Shown: positions 50,921 to 59,575, numbered from the stretch's first letter. The stretch is DNA of 64,000 bases from VRUE01 sp963698085 (GCA_963698085.1 OY969122.1:372001-436000), one strand, 5' to 3'. The notes: generated by a model from the letters alone, not told the origin. Numbers and translations are program-made.

Positions 50921-52777
50921 ATGGTCCTCAAGTCCTACAGAGTCACCGACTTCAAGAGTGTCACCGATTCGAACCCGATCAGCGTCGATGACGACGTCAC
51001 CGCGTTGGTTGGCAAAAACGAGAGTGGTAAGACGGCCTGCTTGGAGGCGCTTTACCGCCTCAATCCAGTGCCCACCGGGCACCCTGAAGATTTTGACCCC
51101 CTCCGCGACTTCCCTAGGCCGCGACTATCCGAAGAAGAGAAAGTCGGAGATATACAGGCTATTGAGGCAACCTTCAGCCTGCAGCAAGGAGATATAGAGG
51201 CCGTCGCCGCCAAGGTTGGCGAAGGAGTGCTCCTTAGCAAGGAGCTTCGGGTAACCAAGAACTACAACAACTTTCGCCGCTTCTTTTTTGACACTGACGA
51301 GAGCAAGGCGATCCCACATTTCCTAGGGCAGCATGAGATCGATCCGAGTCTGGTCACCGGCGCTGAAACGATGGGTGCTGCAGTAACCAAACTTGAGCAG
51401 ACCGGCGGCGTTGCGGATGAGACGCTTGAGGAGCTGCGAAACGTAAACGTCAGGAAGCAGGCTCGGCTAGCCCTACAGGCCCGACTCCCAAAATTCTTCT
51501 ACTTCGACGAATACAGCGAGCTTCCAGGACGCGTCTCAATTCCGCATCTGCAGAGTACCGAGGAGGCTGAACTGGACGCTAGCCACGCCACTGCGCTGGC
51601 CCTCCTACGCCTCGCCAAGGTTGAGACCGAAGAGTTCACGCGTGAGGTATACGAGGAACGTCGCGCTTCGCTTGAGGCGGCGAGCAGCTTGATCTCCAAG
51701 GAGGTGTTCGAGTTCTGGTCTCAGAACAAAAATCTCCGGGTCACCTTCGATATCGACTGGCCAACTGAGGGGGAGGAAAATCCGGCGGACGAGAACCAAA
51801 AGCCGGTACTTGAGATTCGGATCGAGAATCTCCGTTACTACGTGTCGCTTAATTTCGCCGAGCGCTCCGCCGGCTTCCAGTGGTTTTTCTCCTTTCTCGC
51901 AGCCTTCTCACAGTTCCGCAATCGTGAGGGCATTGTGCTGCTCCTCGACGAGCCGGCGCTCGGTCTCCACGCCACCGCCCAGGCTGATCTACTTCGCTAC
52001 TTCGAGGAACGACTCGCACCCGATCATCAGGTGATCTACACGACCCATTCACCATTCATGATCGACCCAACGAAATTGGAGCGGGCCCGGACCGTCGAAG
52101 ACCGCGAAGATGAGGGGACCAAGGTTGATGCGGACGTTTTAAAGACGACCCCGGAGACGGTGTTTCCTCTACAGGCTGCACTGGGCTACGAGCTCGCGCA
52201 GTCGCTCTTCATCGCCCCGGACAACCTGGCTGTCGAGGGGCCTTCGGACTTCGTCTACTTACAGACCCTAAGCGCCAAGCTGTTCGAACTCGGACGCGAG
52301 GGCCTCGACCCACGCTGGTCAATTGTCCCTGTTGGTGGCGTGGACAAGCTGCCAACCTTTATCGCGCTCTTGCGGGTTCAGCTAAACGTTGCGGTGGTCC
52401 TCGACGGCGCGGCTGGTGGCTCGCAGAAGATCAACTCGATGATTGAACGCGGCCTCATCAATGCCAATTCTGTGGTTCCCTTAGCGAGAATCACGGGTGG
52501 TAAGGAGGCTGATATCGAGGACATGTTCGACGAGGCTTGGTATTTGAGTCTGGTCAAAGCATCTGGGGTCGGCAGCATCACCAAGTCCAAACTTGGTGCG
52601 GGACACCGACTCGTCCCGAGAATTGAGGCAGTCCTTGGCATCTACGACCACTTCAAACCCGCCCGTCACCTCCTTGAGCACCCAGACCTCGTGGAAAAGC
52701 TGAGTGACGAAACGCTAGATCGCTTCGAGGCGCTGTTCAAAAAGCTGAACGAGCTGCTGTCTAGTCCCCGCAATTAG
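50921..52777 (+). CDS. OLD-family ATPase with TOPRIM domain (likely defence cargo)
   Basis: The 618-aa protein has an ABC-type ATPase N-half: Walker A VGKNESGKT (about residues 30-38), a signature-like SAGFQWFFSFLAAF and Walker B VLLLDEPALGLH. The C-terminal TOPRIM domain shows LAVEGPSD (about residue 438), PVGGVDKLPTF and VVLDGAAGG, where the second Asp of DxD is replaced. OLD nucleases act in anti-phage defence and plasmid or phage exclusion. The gene is markedly less GC-rich than the chromosome, a sign of transfer. Confidence 0.82.
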   Translation: MVLKSYRVTDFKSVTDSNPISVDDDVTALVGKNESGKTACLEALYRLNPVPTGHPEDFDPLRDFPRPRLSEEEKVGDIQAIEATFSLQQGDIEAVAAKVGEGVLLSKELRVTKNYNNFRRFFFDTDESKAIPHFLGQHEIDPSLVTGAETMGAAVTKLEQTGGVADETLEELRNVNVRKQARLALQARLPKFFYFDEYSELPGRVSIPHLQSTEEAELDASHATALALLRLAKVETEEFTREVYEERRASLEAASSLISKEVFEFWSQNKNLRVTFDIDWPTEGEENPADENQKPVLEIRIENLRYYVSLNFAERSAGFQWFFSFLAAFSQFRNREGIVLLLDEPALGLHATAQADLLRYFEERLAPDHQVIYTTHSPFMIDPTKLERARTVEDREDEGTKVDADVLKTTPETVFPLQAALGYELAQSLFIAPDNLAVEGPSDFVYLQTLSAKLFELGREGLDPRWSIVPVGGVDKLPTFIALLRVQLNVAVVLDGAAGGSQKINSMIERGLINANSVVPLARITGGKEADIEDMFDEAWYLSLVKASGVGSITKSKLGAGHRLVPRIEAVLGIYDHFKPARHLLEHPDLVEKLSDETLDRFEALFKKLNELLSSPRN

Positions 52778-52784
52778 GCTGGTC

Positions 52785-52808
52785 GTGCGCCAGTGGTGCG
52801 CCAGTCAG
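52785..52808 (+). repeat. Candidate integrase arm site (right)
   Basis: A tandem pair of GTGCGCCAGT units lies 7 nt after the OLD gene and 91 bp inside attR. It differs from the left copy (42773-42797) by one missing C. Confidence 0.5.
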
Positions 52809-52899
52809 CCCCCGAAACAGCCGGTTTCAGCCGGACTTGGCCGGATGAGATTTGGCTCTACAGGTCGTTTTCCGCTCTAGCAAGCGGCACGGCCTCGGC

Positions 52900-52953
52900 T
52901 TGAGGGCCTTGTGTCCCTAACGGGACGTGATGGTTCGACTCCATTCAGCCGCA
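52900..52953 (+). repeat. attR: displaced 3' half of tRNA-Leu
   Basis: This 54-bp copy of the tRNA-Leu 3' half has no 5' half, so it is not a functional tRNA. It marks the right end of the element and is followed by the original terminator-like hairpin (52957-52978). Confidence 0.93.
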
Positions 52954-53022
52954 TCGAAAGCCCCCGCAAGTCGGGGGGTTGCGTTCCAGGGCATAGCCAC
53001 TCTGCCGCAAGCGCCGGTGAAG

Positions 53023-53559
53023 GTGTCCACCCGGGTGCCTAGCCTGCCTGCGTTGAGCTCGCTCGCCAGATCCCGCGCGCCGATCGTGATCGCGCTTGTC
53101 GTCGGAATCGTCCTCGGCGCCCTGCTGCCCACCGCCTTCGGCAAGACCGTTACGCCACCGACGGCTATCCGCAACGCGCTGGCGCAGACCGATCGTGTGC
53201 AGGGCGCGCCCGGGCGCACGATGGTGCTGAGCCGGGTTGTGGTCGAGCCGGGAGCCGAGCTGGCGACCCACCATCACCTCGGAACGCAGATCGCCCACGT
53301 CCAGTCCGGCGTTCTCCACTACACGGTCAGGCAAGGGTCTGCGGTCGTGCGCAGGGGCGAGTCCGACCAGAGCCCCGTGCTCGCGCGCAGGATCGAGGCG
53401 GGCGAGACCGCCACCCTGCGCAGCGGCCAGTGGATCGTCGAGCAGCCCTCGGACATCCACGAAGCGGCCAACAGGGGCTCGGCTCCGGTCGTCCTCTACC
53501 TGGCGACGCTGTTGAGGGACGACGCCCCGCCCTCGACGCCGGTCTCGCTCTCGCCCTAG
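53023..53559 (+). CDS. Membrane-anchored cupin protein
   Basis: The protein has an N-terminal hydrophobic helix (APIVIALVVGIVLGALLPTAF) and an extracytoplasmic cupin domain with VEPGAELATHHHLGTQIAHV, where three histidines could bind metal, and the second cupin motif around PSDIHEAANRG. GTG starts at 53017, 53023 and 53035 are all possible; the ORF upstream runs into the tRNA remnant and is not coding. The function is unknown. It is the first chromosomal gene right of the element and overlaps the convergent DUF2252 gene by 4 nt. Confidence 0.72.
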   Translation: MSTRVPSLPALSSLARSRAPIVIALVVGIVLGALLPTAFGKTVTPPTAIRNALAQTDRVQGAPGRTMVLSRVVVEPGAELATHHHLGTQIAHVQSGVLHYTVRQGSAVVRRGESDQSPVLARRIEAGETATLRSGQWIVEQPSDIHEAANRGSAPVVLYLATLLRDDAPPSTPVSLSP

Positions 53560-55016
53560 CCGGGCTCGGCGCTCGCCTCGACCCGGCCCGCGGCGACCGC
53601 CGCCTGCAGCGTTTCGTAGTCGCGTTCGCTCTGGTCGGCGTAGCTCTCGGCGAACTCGGCCATCGCCCGGTCGAAGGCGTCGCCCTTGCCGAGGTAGGCG
53701 CCGATCGCGATCCGATCGCCGCCGCGGGCGTGGGCATGGGCCAGGGTCATGCCGCAGATCTCCGCATAGGCGGTGAGGGCGCGCGGGTCCATCGACTCGA
53801 CCCGCGCCGAGCCCTTCCAGTCCCAGAGCTGGCGCACGTAGAAGTCGCGGCTCTGCCCGTCGATCCCCTCGGCGCGAACCCAGCCGAGCATGACGTCGCT
53901 GGCAGCCTGCATCAGGCGCTGCCCATGGACCACCCGCTCCCCCTGGTGGTCGAACTCGCTTGCCGCTGCATACGGCTCCACGACCGAGCGCTGCGCCTCC
54001 TTGATCTGCAGGAAGAGCGGGTCGCCCTCGTCCCTGCCCAGCATCAACGCGATCCAGGCACGGGTGCCGACGCTGCCGACACCGACGACTTTGAAAGCCA
54101 CATCGACGAGGCGGTAACCGTCGAGCACCACGCGACGCTCGATCGCGAGCGATTCGCGGTAGTCGGAGAGGGCGCGCAGCAGGATCGCCTCGACGTCCAA
54201 GCCTCCCCCAACCTCGTCGGCAAGTGTCTCGACTGGCACGATCAGAGGCGGATCGTCGGCGATGCGCAGCTTCCCATCAACATCCTTCACCAGCTTCGAG
54301 AAGGCACGGCTGCTGTCCTTGGCTCGCGCCTTCGCCACATTGCGCTCGAACGCCTGCCGCTGTTTGACGGTCACGGTTTCCACCCAGCCCTTGCGGATCA
54401 TCTCCGCGTCGAGCTGCCAATACCACGCCTCGAGATTGCCCATCGTGGCCAGGCGTCGCATCGTCTGGCGATACTCGCGCGCGGCCGCGCGGACGATGCG
54501 GGACCGCTGCTTCCCGTTGCAGCCGCGATCCCGGCCGGCGAGGGCGAAGCTGGCGACAAGGCGCTTCAGGTCCCACTCCCACGGCCCCGGCAGCGTCTCG
54601 TCGAAGTCGTTGAGGTCGAAGACGAGGCGTCGCTCGGGTGAGGCGAAGGCGCCGAAGTTGGAGAGGTGGGCATCGCCGCAGAGCTGCGTCTCGAAGCCCG
54701 AGCGGGGGCTGTCGGCCAGATCGGCAGCCATGATCGCGGCAGCACCGCGGTAGAAGGCGAAGGGCGAAGCCAGCATGCGGGCGTAGCGCAGGGGAACCAG
54801 CTGCCCCACCCGCGAGGTGGCTTGGTGCTCAAGCAGGTCGACCGGGTCCGTCCGGTCGGCAGCCGGCTGCCACTCGCTGTGGCTCGACCGTGGCACCGCG
54901 GCGCGTGCGGCTTTACCTGCGGCGACGCGCTCGGCGGGAGTCCCAGGATGACGCTGGATCGAAGCGGCCACCGAGCCAGGATATGGCCGATCCCCGCGTT
55001 GTAGTTTTGCGCGCAT
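53556..55016 (-). CDS. DUF2252 family protein (kinase-like fold)
   Basis: The 486-aa protein has the DUF2252 blocks ASPFAFYRGAA, CGDAHLSNFGAFASPERRLVFDLNDFDETLPGPWEWDLKRL (seen here as CGDAHLSNFG, FDLNDFDE, WEWDLKRL) and a conserved basic patch later. The CGDAHLxNFG motif resembles the catalytic loop of aminoglycoside-phosphotransferase kinases. The biological role of the family is not established. The ATG at 55016 is favoured; upstream codons overlap a hairpin. Confidence 0.8.
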   Translation of the reverse strand: MRAKLQRGDRPYPGSVAASIQRHPGTPAERVAAGKAARAAVPRSSHSEWQPAADRTDPVDLLEHQATSRVGQLVPLRYARMLASPFAFYRGAAAIMAADLADSPRSGFETQLCGDAHLSNFGAFASPERRLVFDLNDFDETLPGPWEWDLKRLVASFALAGRDRGCNGKQRSRIVRAAAREYRQTMRRLATMGNLEAWYWQLDAEMIRKGWVETVTVKQRQAFERNVAKARAKDSSRAFSKLVKDVDGKLRIADDPPLIVPVETLADEVGGGLDVEAILLRALSDYRESLAIERRVVLDGYRLVDVAFKVVGVGSVGTRAWIALMLGRDEGDPLFLQIKEAQRSVVEPYAAASEFDHQGERVVHGQRLMQAASDVMLGWVRAEGIDGQSRDFYVRQLWDWKGSARVESMDPRALTAYAEICGMTLAHAHARGGDRIAIGAYLGKGDAFDRAMAEFAESYADQSERDYETLQAAVAAGRVEASAEPG

Positions 55017-55085
55017 GGAAAAGACCGGCCGGTGAGGGCGTTGGTGCAGCGGGTCAGCCAGGCGGCGATCAGACGACCAACTCAG

Positions 55086-55130
55086 CGCGGTAGAGGTTTG
55101 GCCCGCATAGCGCACCAAACCTCTACCGCG
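55086..55130. terminator. 16-bp perfect hairpin downstream of tetR
   Basis: Arms 55086-55101 and 55115-55130 pair perfectly with a 13-nt loop. It lies 26 nt after the TetR stop on the minus strand and 70 nt before the DUF2252 start. It is likely the terminator of the alkB-rubredoxin-tetR operon, although it lacks a U-tract. Confidence 0.6.
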
Positions 55131-55155
55131 GTCTGAATAGGGGCCGGAAAGAACG

Positions 55156-55788
55156 CTATTCGCGGCCGAGCGCCTCGTCGATGAAGGGGCCGAGCAGCTC
55201 GCCGGTGTGGGCGGCCGTGGCGTCCGGGGAGTCGCCCGGAGCGGTGACGTGGCTGATCGCTAGGCGGACCAGGGTCTCGGCCAGGAGGCGCGCTTTCTGC
55301 GGCGGCGCCTGCGGCCAGCCCGCTTCGATCGTCGCGGTCAGGCGGGCGGTCGCCCACTGGACCACCGGCATGCCTTGGGTAGTGACGAAGGGCAGCAGGC
55401 CGGCGGTGCCGTCGTCGCTGAGCAGGATGCGAACGAGCGGGTCCTCGCCGGCGGTGCGCAGGAAGGTCTCCAGCGCGGCGTCGATCGCAGCGCGAGGGTC
55501 GTCGAGGTGCTGGCGGACTGCCGTGTCGACCGCGTCGAGGAAACGCTCCCCCTCGTGGATGACGAACGCCTGGGCGAACTCGTTGCGGCTGCCGAACTCC
55601 TTGTAGAGGGTCTGCCTGCTCACTCCCGCCGCGGCGGCGATCTCGGCCATCGTTATCTCCGACCAGGCGCGCTGCTGAACCTCGTCGCGGGCGGCCGCGA
55701 ACAGGGTCTCGCGCAGCAGCTGCCGGGCCGCCTGGGGATAGGGGGTGCGCGCCTCCACGGTGCCAATCGTGCCAGCGGCGGCGGTCAT
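55156..55788 (-). CDS. TetR-family regulator of the alkane operon
   Basis: The 210-aa protein has a TetR HTH (AWSEITMAEIAAAAGVSRQT, LYKEFGSRNEFAQAF, residues 41-76) and a larger ligand domain. Its ATG overlaps the rubredoxin stop (ATGA), so it is translated from the alkB mRNA. Such a TetR (AlkU-like) usually represses alkB in the absence of alkane or a fatty-acid product. A candidate operator lies at 57202-57228. Confidence 0.85.
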   Translation of the reverse strand: MTAAAGTIGTVEARTPYPQAARQLLRETLFAAARDEVQQRAWSEITMAEIAAAAGVSRQTLYKEFGSRNEFAQAFVIHEGERFLDAVDTAVRQHLDDPRAAIDAALETFLRTAGEDPLVRILLSDDGTAGLLPFVTTQGMPVVQWATARLTATIEAGWPQAPPQKARLLAETLVRLAISHVTAPGDSPDATAAHTGELLGPFIDEALGRE

Positions 55789-55961
55789 TCGTCAGCGGCG
55801 GTGACCGGCTCGAAGTCGACCTTGTCGCGCACGCCGCAATCGGGGCAGTGCCACTCGTCGGGAACCTCGCTCCAGGGCGTGCCGGACGGGAAGCCCTCGC
55901 GTGGGTGCCCGACAGACTCGTCGTAGACGTAGCCGCAGCCGGGGCAGCGGAAGGCGCTCAC
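55785..55961 (-). CDS. rubA: Rubredoxin
   Basis: The 58-aa protein has the two rubredoxin iron ligands pairs CPGCGYVYDE and WHCPDCGVRDKVDF with the intervening FPSGTPWSEVPDEW. One Fe is bound by four cysteines. It passes electrons to AlkB. GTG at 55961 overlaps the alkB stop (GTGA). Confidence 0.94.
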   Translation of the reverse strand: MSAFRCPGCGYVYDESVGHPREGFPSGTPWSEVPDEWHCPDCGVRDKVDFEPVTAADE

Positions 55962-57160
55962 GATGCTGCCGCCCCATAGCGCGCCAGCACCTTGCGCTGC
56001 GCCCGCGGCTCGATGTTGGCGCGGTCGAGCTCGCCGCCATAGTGGTCGAGCAGGCGCCGGTCCATCACCCGCCGCCAGACCGGCGGGAACCAGGCGAGCA
56101 CGATCATCCCCGCGTAGCCGGTCGGCAGCTGCGGCGCCTCGTCGACGTGCCGCAGCGACTGGTAGCGGCGGGTCGGGTTGGCGTGGTGGTCGCTGTGGCG
56201 CTGCAGGTGGTAGAGCAGAACGTTGGAGGCGACGTTGTTGCTGTTCCAGCTGTGCTCCGGGCGGCAGCGCTCGTAGCGCCCATCCTCTTTCTTCTGCCGC
56301 ATCAGGCCGTAGTGCTCGAGGTAGTTGACGACCTCGAGCAGGGAGAAGCCGAGCACCGCCTGCAGCAGCAGATAAGGCAGCACGACCGGCCCGAAGACGA
56401 TCGCCAGCAGGGCGAACAGCCCCACCGTCATCGCCCAGGCCTGCAGGATGTCGTTGTGGATCGACCAGGGCGAGTGGCCCATTCGCTCCAGGCGGGCCCG
56501 CTCGAGACCCCAGGCCGAGCTGAGGCTCCCGGAAACGGTGCGCGGCAGGAACGCCCAGAAGCTCTCCCCCAGGCGAGCGCTGGCGGGGTCCTCGGGCGTG
56601 GCGACGCGGACGTGGTGGCCACGGTTGTGCTCGATGAAGAAGTGGCCGTAGCCGCTCTGCGCGAGGGCGACTTTGCTCAACCACCTCTCCAGGTCGGCCC
56701 GCTTGTGGCCGAGCTCGTGCGCGGTGTTGATCGCGATCCCACTGACCATGCCCATCGTCAGCGCCAGGCCGATGCTGTCGAGGGTCGAGAGACCGCCGTC
56801 GGCCCACAGCCAGCAGGCGAAGACAAGCCCCGCGTACTGGACCGGGATGAAGACGTAGGTGCACCAGCGGTAGTAGCGATCCTGTTCTAGCCACTTGATC
56901 ACGCTGTCGGGTGGATTCTCTGCATCCACACCGACGATGAAGTCAAGCAACGGGAAGATCACGAAGACGAGCACGGGACCGTAGAACCAGAACGCGCCAA
57001 GGCCGGTCAGCTCGACCCCAGCCCAAGCGATGAACGGGAGCATCGGCACGATCAGGCCCAGCAGCCAGGCGTAGCGCTTGGGATCGGACCAGGTCGCGGG
57101 ATTCACCTCGACGTCCGCATGATCGTGATGGTGATGATGGTCGTGGGCGGCTGCCTCCAC
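55958..57160 (-). CDS. alkB: Alkane 1-monooxygenase
   Basis: The 400-aa integral membrane di-iron enzyme has about six helices and the histidine boxes HELGHK, EHNRGHH and LQRHSDHHANP, plus the NYLEHYGL motif of AlkB. It hydroxylates the terminal carbon of alkanes with O2 and electrons from rubredoxin. The N-terminus carries a His-rich run (HDHHHHHDH). GTG at 57160 is 7 nt after AAGGAGG; GTG at 57166 is the alternative. It opens the alkB-rubA-tetR operon. Confidence 0.94.
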   Translation of the reverse strand: MEAAAHDHHHHHDHADVEVNPATWSDPKRYAWLLGLIVPMLPFIAWAGVELTGLGAFWFYGPVLVFVIFPLLDFIVGVDAENPPDSVIKWLEQDRYYRWCTYVFIPVQYAGLVFACWLWADGGLSTLDSIGLALTMGMVSGIAINTAHELGHKRADLERWLSKVALAQSGYGHFFIEHNRGHHVRVATPEDPASARLGESFWAFLPRTVSGSLSSAWGLERARLERMGHSPWSIHNDILQAWAMTVGLFALLAIVFGPVVLPYLLLQAVLGFSLLEVVNYLEHYGLMRQKKEDGRYERCRPEHSWNSNNVASNVLLYHLQRHSDHHANPTRRYQSLRHVDEAPQLPTGYAGMIVLAWFPPVWRRVMDRRLLDHYGGELDRANIEPRAQRKVLARYGAAAS

Positions 57161-57201
57161 GGGCACTCCTCCTTGTCAAATCGCCATGAATCGTCTGCTT
57201 G

Positions 57202-57228
57202 ATTGACAGATTAGCCTAGTTTGTCAAT
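57202..57228. promoter_or_regulatory. Candidate TetR operator upstream of alkB
   Basis: ATTGACA-N13-TGTCAAT is an inverted repeat 42 bp before alkB, in an AT-rich patch, with a further TTGTCAA half-site at 57173-57179. It is the likely site of the operon's own TetR. Confidence 0.55.
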
Positions 57229-57287
57229 TAACGCAACACAGACACGCGTTCTGTCCAGAGCGTGCTGGGCAGGCGCAGCTCGCTACC

Positions 57288-57521
57288 ATGCGGCTCGTGT
57301 ACACGCTCCTCGCATTTCTCCAGGTGATCATCGCCGGCATCGTGATCTTCCTCGTGCTCCTGCACTCGGGCAAAGACGCCGGCCTCTCCGGCGCCTTCGG
57401 CATCGGCGGGGGTGGCAGCTCCTTCGGCGGCGGCTCGATGGTCGAGCGCAACCTGGATCGAGCGACGATCTTCTTCTCGATCCTCTTCGTCGTCAACACC
57501 CTGGTGCTGCTGAAGATCTGA
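57288..57521 (+). CDS. secG: Preprotein translocase subunit SecG
   Basis: The 77-aa protein has two membrane helices (about residues 3-25 and 57-76), a KDAGLSGAFG block and a Gly/Ser loop, as in SecG. It assists SecYE in protein export. The ATG at 57288 fits the family length. It is divergent from alkB. Confidence 0.88.
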   Translation: MRLVYTLLAFLQVIIAGIVIFLVLLHSGKDAGLSGAFGIGGGGSSFGGGSMVERNLDRATIFFSILFVVNTLVLLKI

Positions 57522-57533
57522 GCCGGGCCGGGC

Positions 57534-58610
57534 CTACCGGCCGCGCAGAAGCAGGGCTTCAAACGATGAGTCGGCCAGGGGCACGCCGGGGGCGCCAAGG
57601 AAAGAGACGGCAAGCGGGCCGGCGAAGCTTTTCTCTCTGCCGCTGCCGTGCCGGAAGAGGGCGGTGCCACTGAACGGGGCAGGCGGACTGACGGAGGCCG
57701 CGGACAACGTGTCCTCGGTGCGGAAGGCAGCCACGGGAGCCGGAACCGAGACGAAGCGGAGGATGCCGACCGAGCCGTCGACCCCCGCATCGAGGGCAAG
57801 GAAGCGAGCCTGTCCCTGGCCGCGGTTCAACGCCACGAAAACCGTCCGCGTCAGGGGAGTTTTGCGGTGGGCGATGAGAGCGGTGGTTTCGTCACGCTCC
57901 GACGGTTGGGTATCGACCCCGGGGATCTCAGGCGGGTCTTTGCCGAAACCCTCGACGTAATTCCGCAAGGTCGCGAGGCCTGACGGCTGCCGGCCCGCCG
58001 GCGAGGGCGAGCCTTGTCGAGTGGGGTCTACGGCCTCGACCTGACAGTCGACGAACGCGGCGGGATCGAGCGAGCCACCGTGTACGCGGTGGACCTCGGC
58101 GCTGGTGTACCCCCCTTCGCCGCGAAAGCGAAGAGTGCCGACGAAGAGGCCGAGATGGGCCGCAACCGGGTTGCCCGACTTCGTGCATCTGACCCGTCGA
58201 GTGGCCCGAGCCGGTCGCCGCGACGACCTGAACCGAAGCGAGACCCGACCGCGATCGGCGAACGAAGCCTCGATCGAGTTTGACGTGACGACTCCGCGGG
58301 CGAGATAGGTGGTGCTCGACGGCCGCATCTTGCGATCGCGGCGGATCACGGACAGAACGACGGTCTGACCGAAGGCGAAGAGCCTGAACGTGTAGCCGTC
58401 GTGGTTGACGAACCTGATCGCAAGCAGATCGTCCTCGTCCGAACGGCCCGCGTCCGACGAGCTGCCCAGCAGGGCCAGCTGATCGTCCAGCTGGGCGACA
58501 CCGGCGAGCAACGCCTGCGGCGACGCCGTCCCATGTGCAGCGGCAGTCGCCGCGGGGGCGCAGGCGAAGGCAACGGCGGCGAGCCCGACGATCGCGGCGA
58601 GCGTCCTCAT
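57534..58610 (-). CDS. Secreted hypothetical protein
   Basis: The 358-aa product has a signal peptide (residues 1-24, cleavage at ATAAA). Two cysteines lie in the exported part, which is rich in beta strands. No domain is recognised. Its ATG overlaps the stop of the upstream serine-protease gene by 4 nt, so the two are co-translated and may act together, for example as protease and substrate or chaperone. It converges with secG. Confidence 0.7.
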   Translation of the reverse strand: MRTLAAIVGLAAVAFACAPAATAAAHGTASPQALLAGVAQLDDQLALLGSSSDAGRSDEDDLLAIRFVNHDGYTFRLFAFGQTVVLSVIRRDRKMRPSSTTYLARGVVTSNSIEASFADRGRVSLRFRSSRRPARATRRVRCTKSGNPVAAHLGLFVGTLRFRGEGGYTSAEVHRVHGGSLDPAAFVDCQVEAVDPTRQGSPSPAGRQPSGLATLRNYVEGFGKDPPEIPGVDTQPSERDETTALIAHRKTPLTRTVFVALNRGQGQARFLALDAGVDGSVGILRFVSVPAPVAAFRTEDTLSAASVSPPAPFSGTALFRHGSGREKSFAGPLAVSFLGAPGVPLADSSFEALLLRGR

Positions 58611-59575
58611 CTCACCTGCGACGCACGGTGATACAGAGCCCGCACCGCATCACCGAAATAGGGGCCGAAATCGGTCGTCATGTCGTCTTCGTAGGCATAG
58701 CTGGTGACGCTGTTCAAGGTGTCGCCTTCGATCGTCCAGGCGCCGCCCGACGCCCCGCCCGCGACGCTGCACCGAGCCGCCAGGTTGAGCGGTCCCGACC
58801 AGAGGAACGAGACCAGGTCGTGACCGAGGAACGGAGTGGCGGAGCAGACTCTCTGGCCGGCTCCGTCGAACGGCGCTTCCGCGGGATAACCGTGGATGTC
58901 GAATACCTGGCGTGGGGGACGATTCCAGGCGATGTCGTAACCGCCAACGACCGCACCAAGACGCCGGCCTCGTTCGTTGCGCGAGACCACGGCGACGCCG
59001 ACGTCGGCGTTGGCGCTGCTTTCCTCGATCCAATCCTCGGTCGTGCCCAGCCACTTGGCGACGAAGACCCCGAACGGGCGCACGCCGTCGTGGTAGCCGG
59101 GGACGAAGACCCAATCACGGTTGAACCAGTCGCCCGGTCCACCGTCGTTGACACAGTGGCCGGCAGTGAAGACCAGGCTGAGGTTGGGTGCGTTGACCGA
59201 GGCGCCCGAGCAGCGACCGAGCTCGAGCCCGTCGGATATGAAGATGACGCCGTTCCGCCTGAAGCCGGGCGCGGTCGGATCCGATACTTCGGCGAAGTCA
59301 GAGAGGGCTCGTTCGACTTCGTCCACTGCCTTCGCGTCGCCCGCCGGCGCAGCGGACGCAGAAGCGAGGCCTCTCCTCCCCCATCGCGGGGCTTGCAGGG
59401 GCTTGGCCGCCCGCATGCGCGACGGGGTCCAGAAACGTAGGGCTTGGCGCAGCATCGCAGAGGAAGGCGCTCGCCACGACTCGGTGGCGGGCGCCGCCGG
59501 GGCCGGGCCGAGAATCGCCAATCCCGCCAACAGCGAGACCAGGGCGGAGCGAAATAAGTATCGCGATGCACCCAT
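58607..59575 (-). CDS. Secreted trypsin-like serine protease
   Basis: The 322-aa protein has a signal peptide (residues 1-30) and an S1 peptidase domain with the triad His140 (VFTAGHC), Asp191 (NADVGVAVV) and Ser276 (GGASGGAW). A propeptide of about 80 residues precedes the domain. It should cleave extracellular peptides. It is followed by an overlapping secreted gene of unknown function. Confidence 0.88.
   Translation of the reverse strand: MGASRYLFRSALVSLLAGLAILGPAPAAPATESWRAPSSAMLRQALRFWTPSRMRAAKPLQAPRWGRRGLASASAAPAGDAKAVDEVERALSDFAEVSDPTAPGFRRNGVIFISDGLELGRCSGASVNAPNLSLVFTAGHCVNDGGPGDWFNRDWVFVPGYHDGVRPFGVFVAKWLGTTEDWIEESSANADVGVAVVSRNERGRRLGAVVGGYDIAWNRPPRQVFDIHGYPAEAPFDGAGQRVCSATPFLGHDLVSFLWSGPLNLAARCSVAGGASGGAWTIEGDTLNSVTSYAYEDDMTTDFGPYFGDAVRALYHRASQVR

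Larger units (their letters stand above)
42647..52953. mobile_element. Integrative mobilizable element in tRNA-Leu
   Basis: The element spans about 10.25 kb between 54-bp perfect direct repeats of the tRNA-Leu 3' half (42647-42700 and 52900-52953). It contains a tyrosine integrase, an excisionase-like protein, two XRE regulators, small HTH proteins, a MobF relaxase and cargo genes. Several cargo regions have lower GC than the flanking chromosome. No type IV secretion, coupling ATPase or replication initiator is recognised, so mobilization by a helper is inferred. Confidence 0.93.

Noticed and set aside
52900..52953. A second tRNA-Leu gene
   Set aside because: Only the 3' half is present, with no acceptor 5' strand or D-arm; it is the attR remnant.
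42647..52953. The element as a prophage
   Set aside because: There are no capsid, tail, terminase or lysis genes; the MobF relaxase points to conjugative mobilization.
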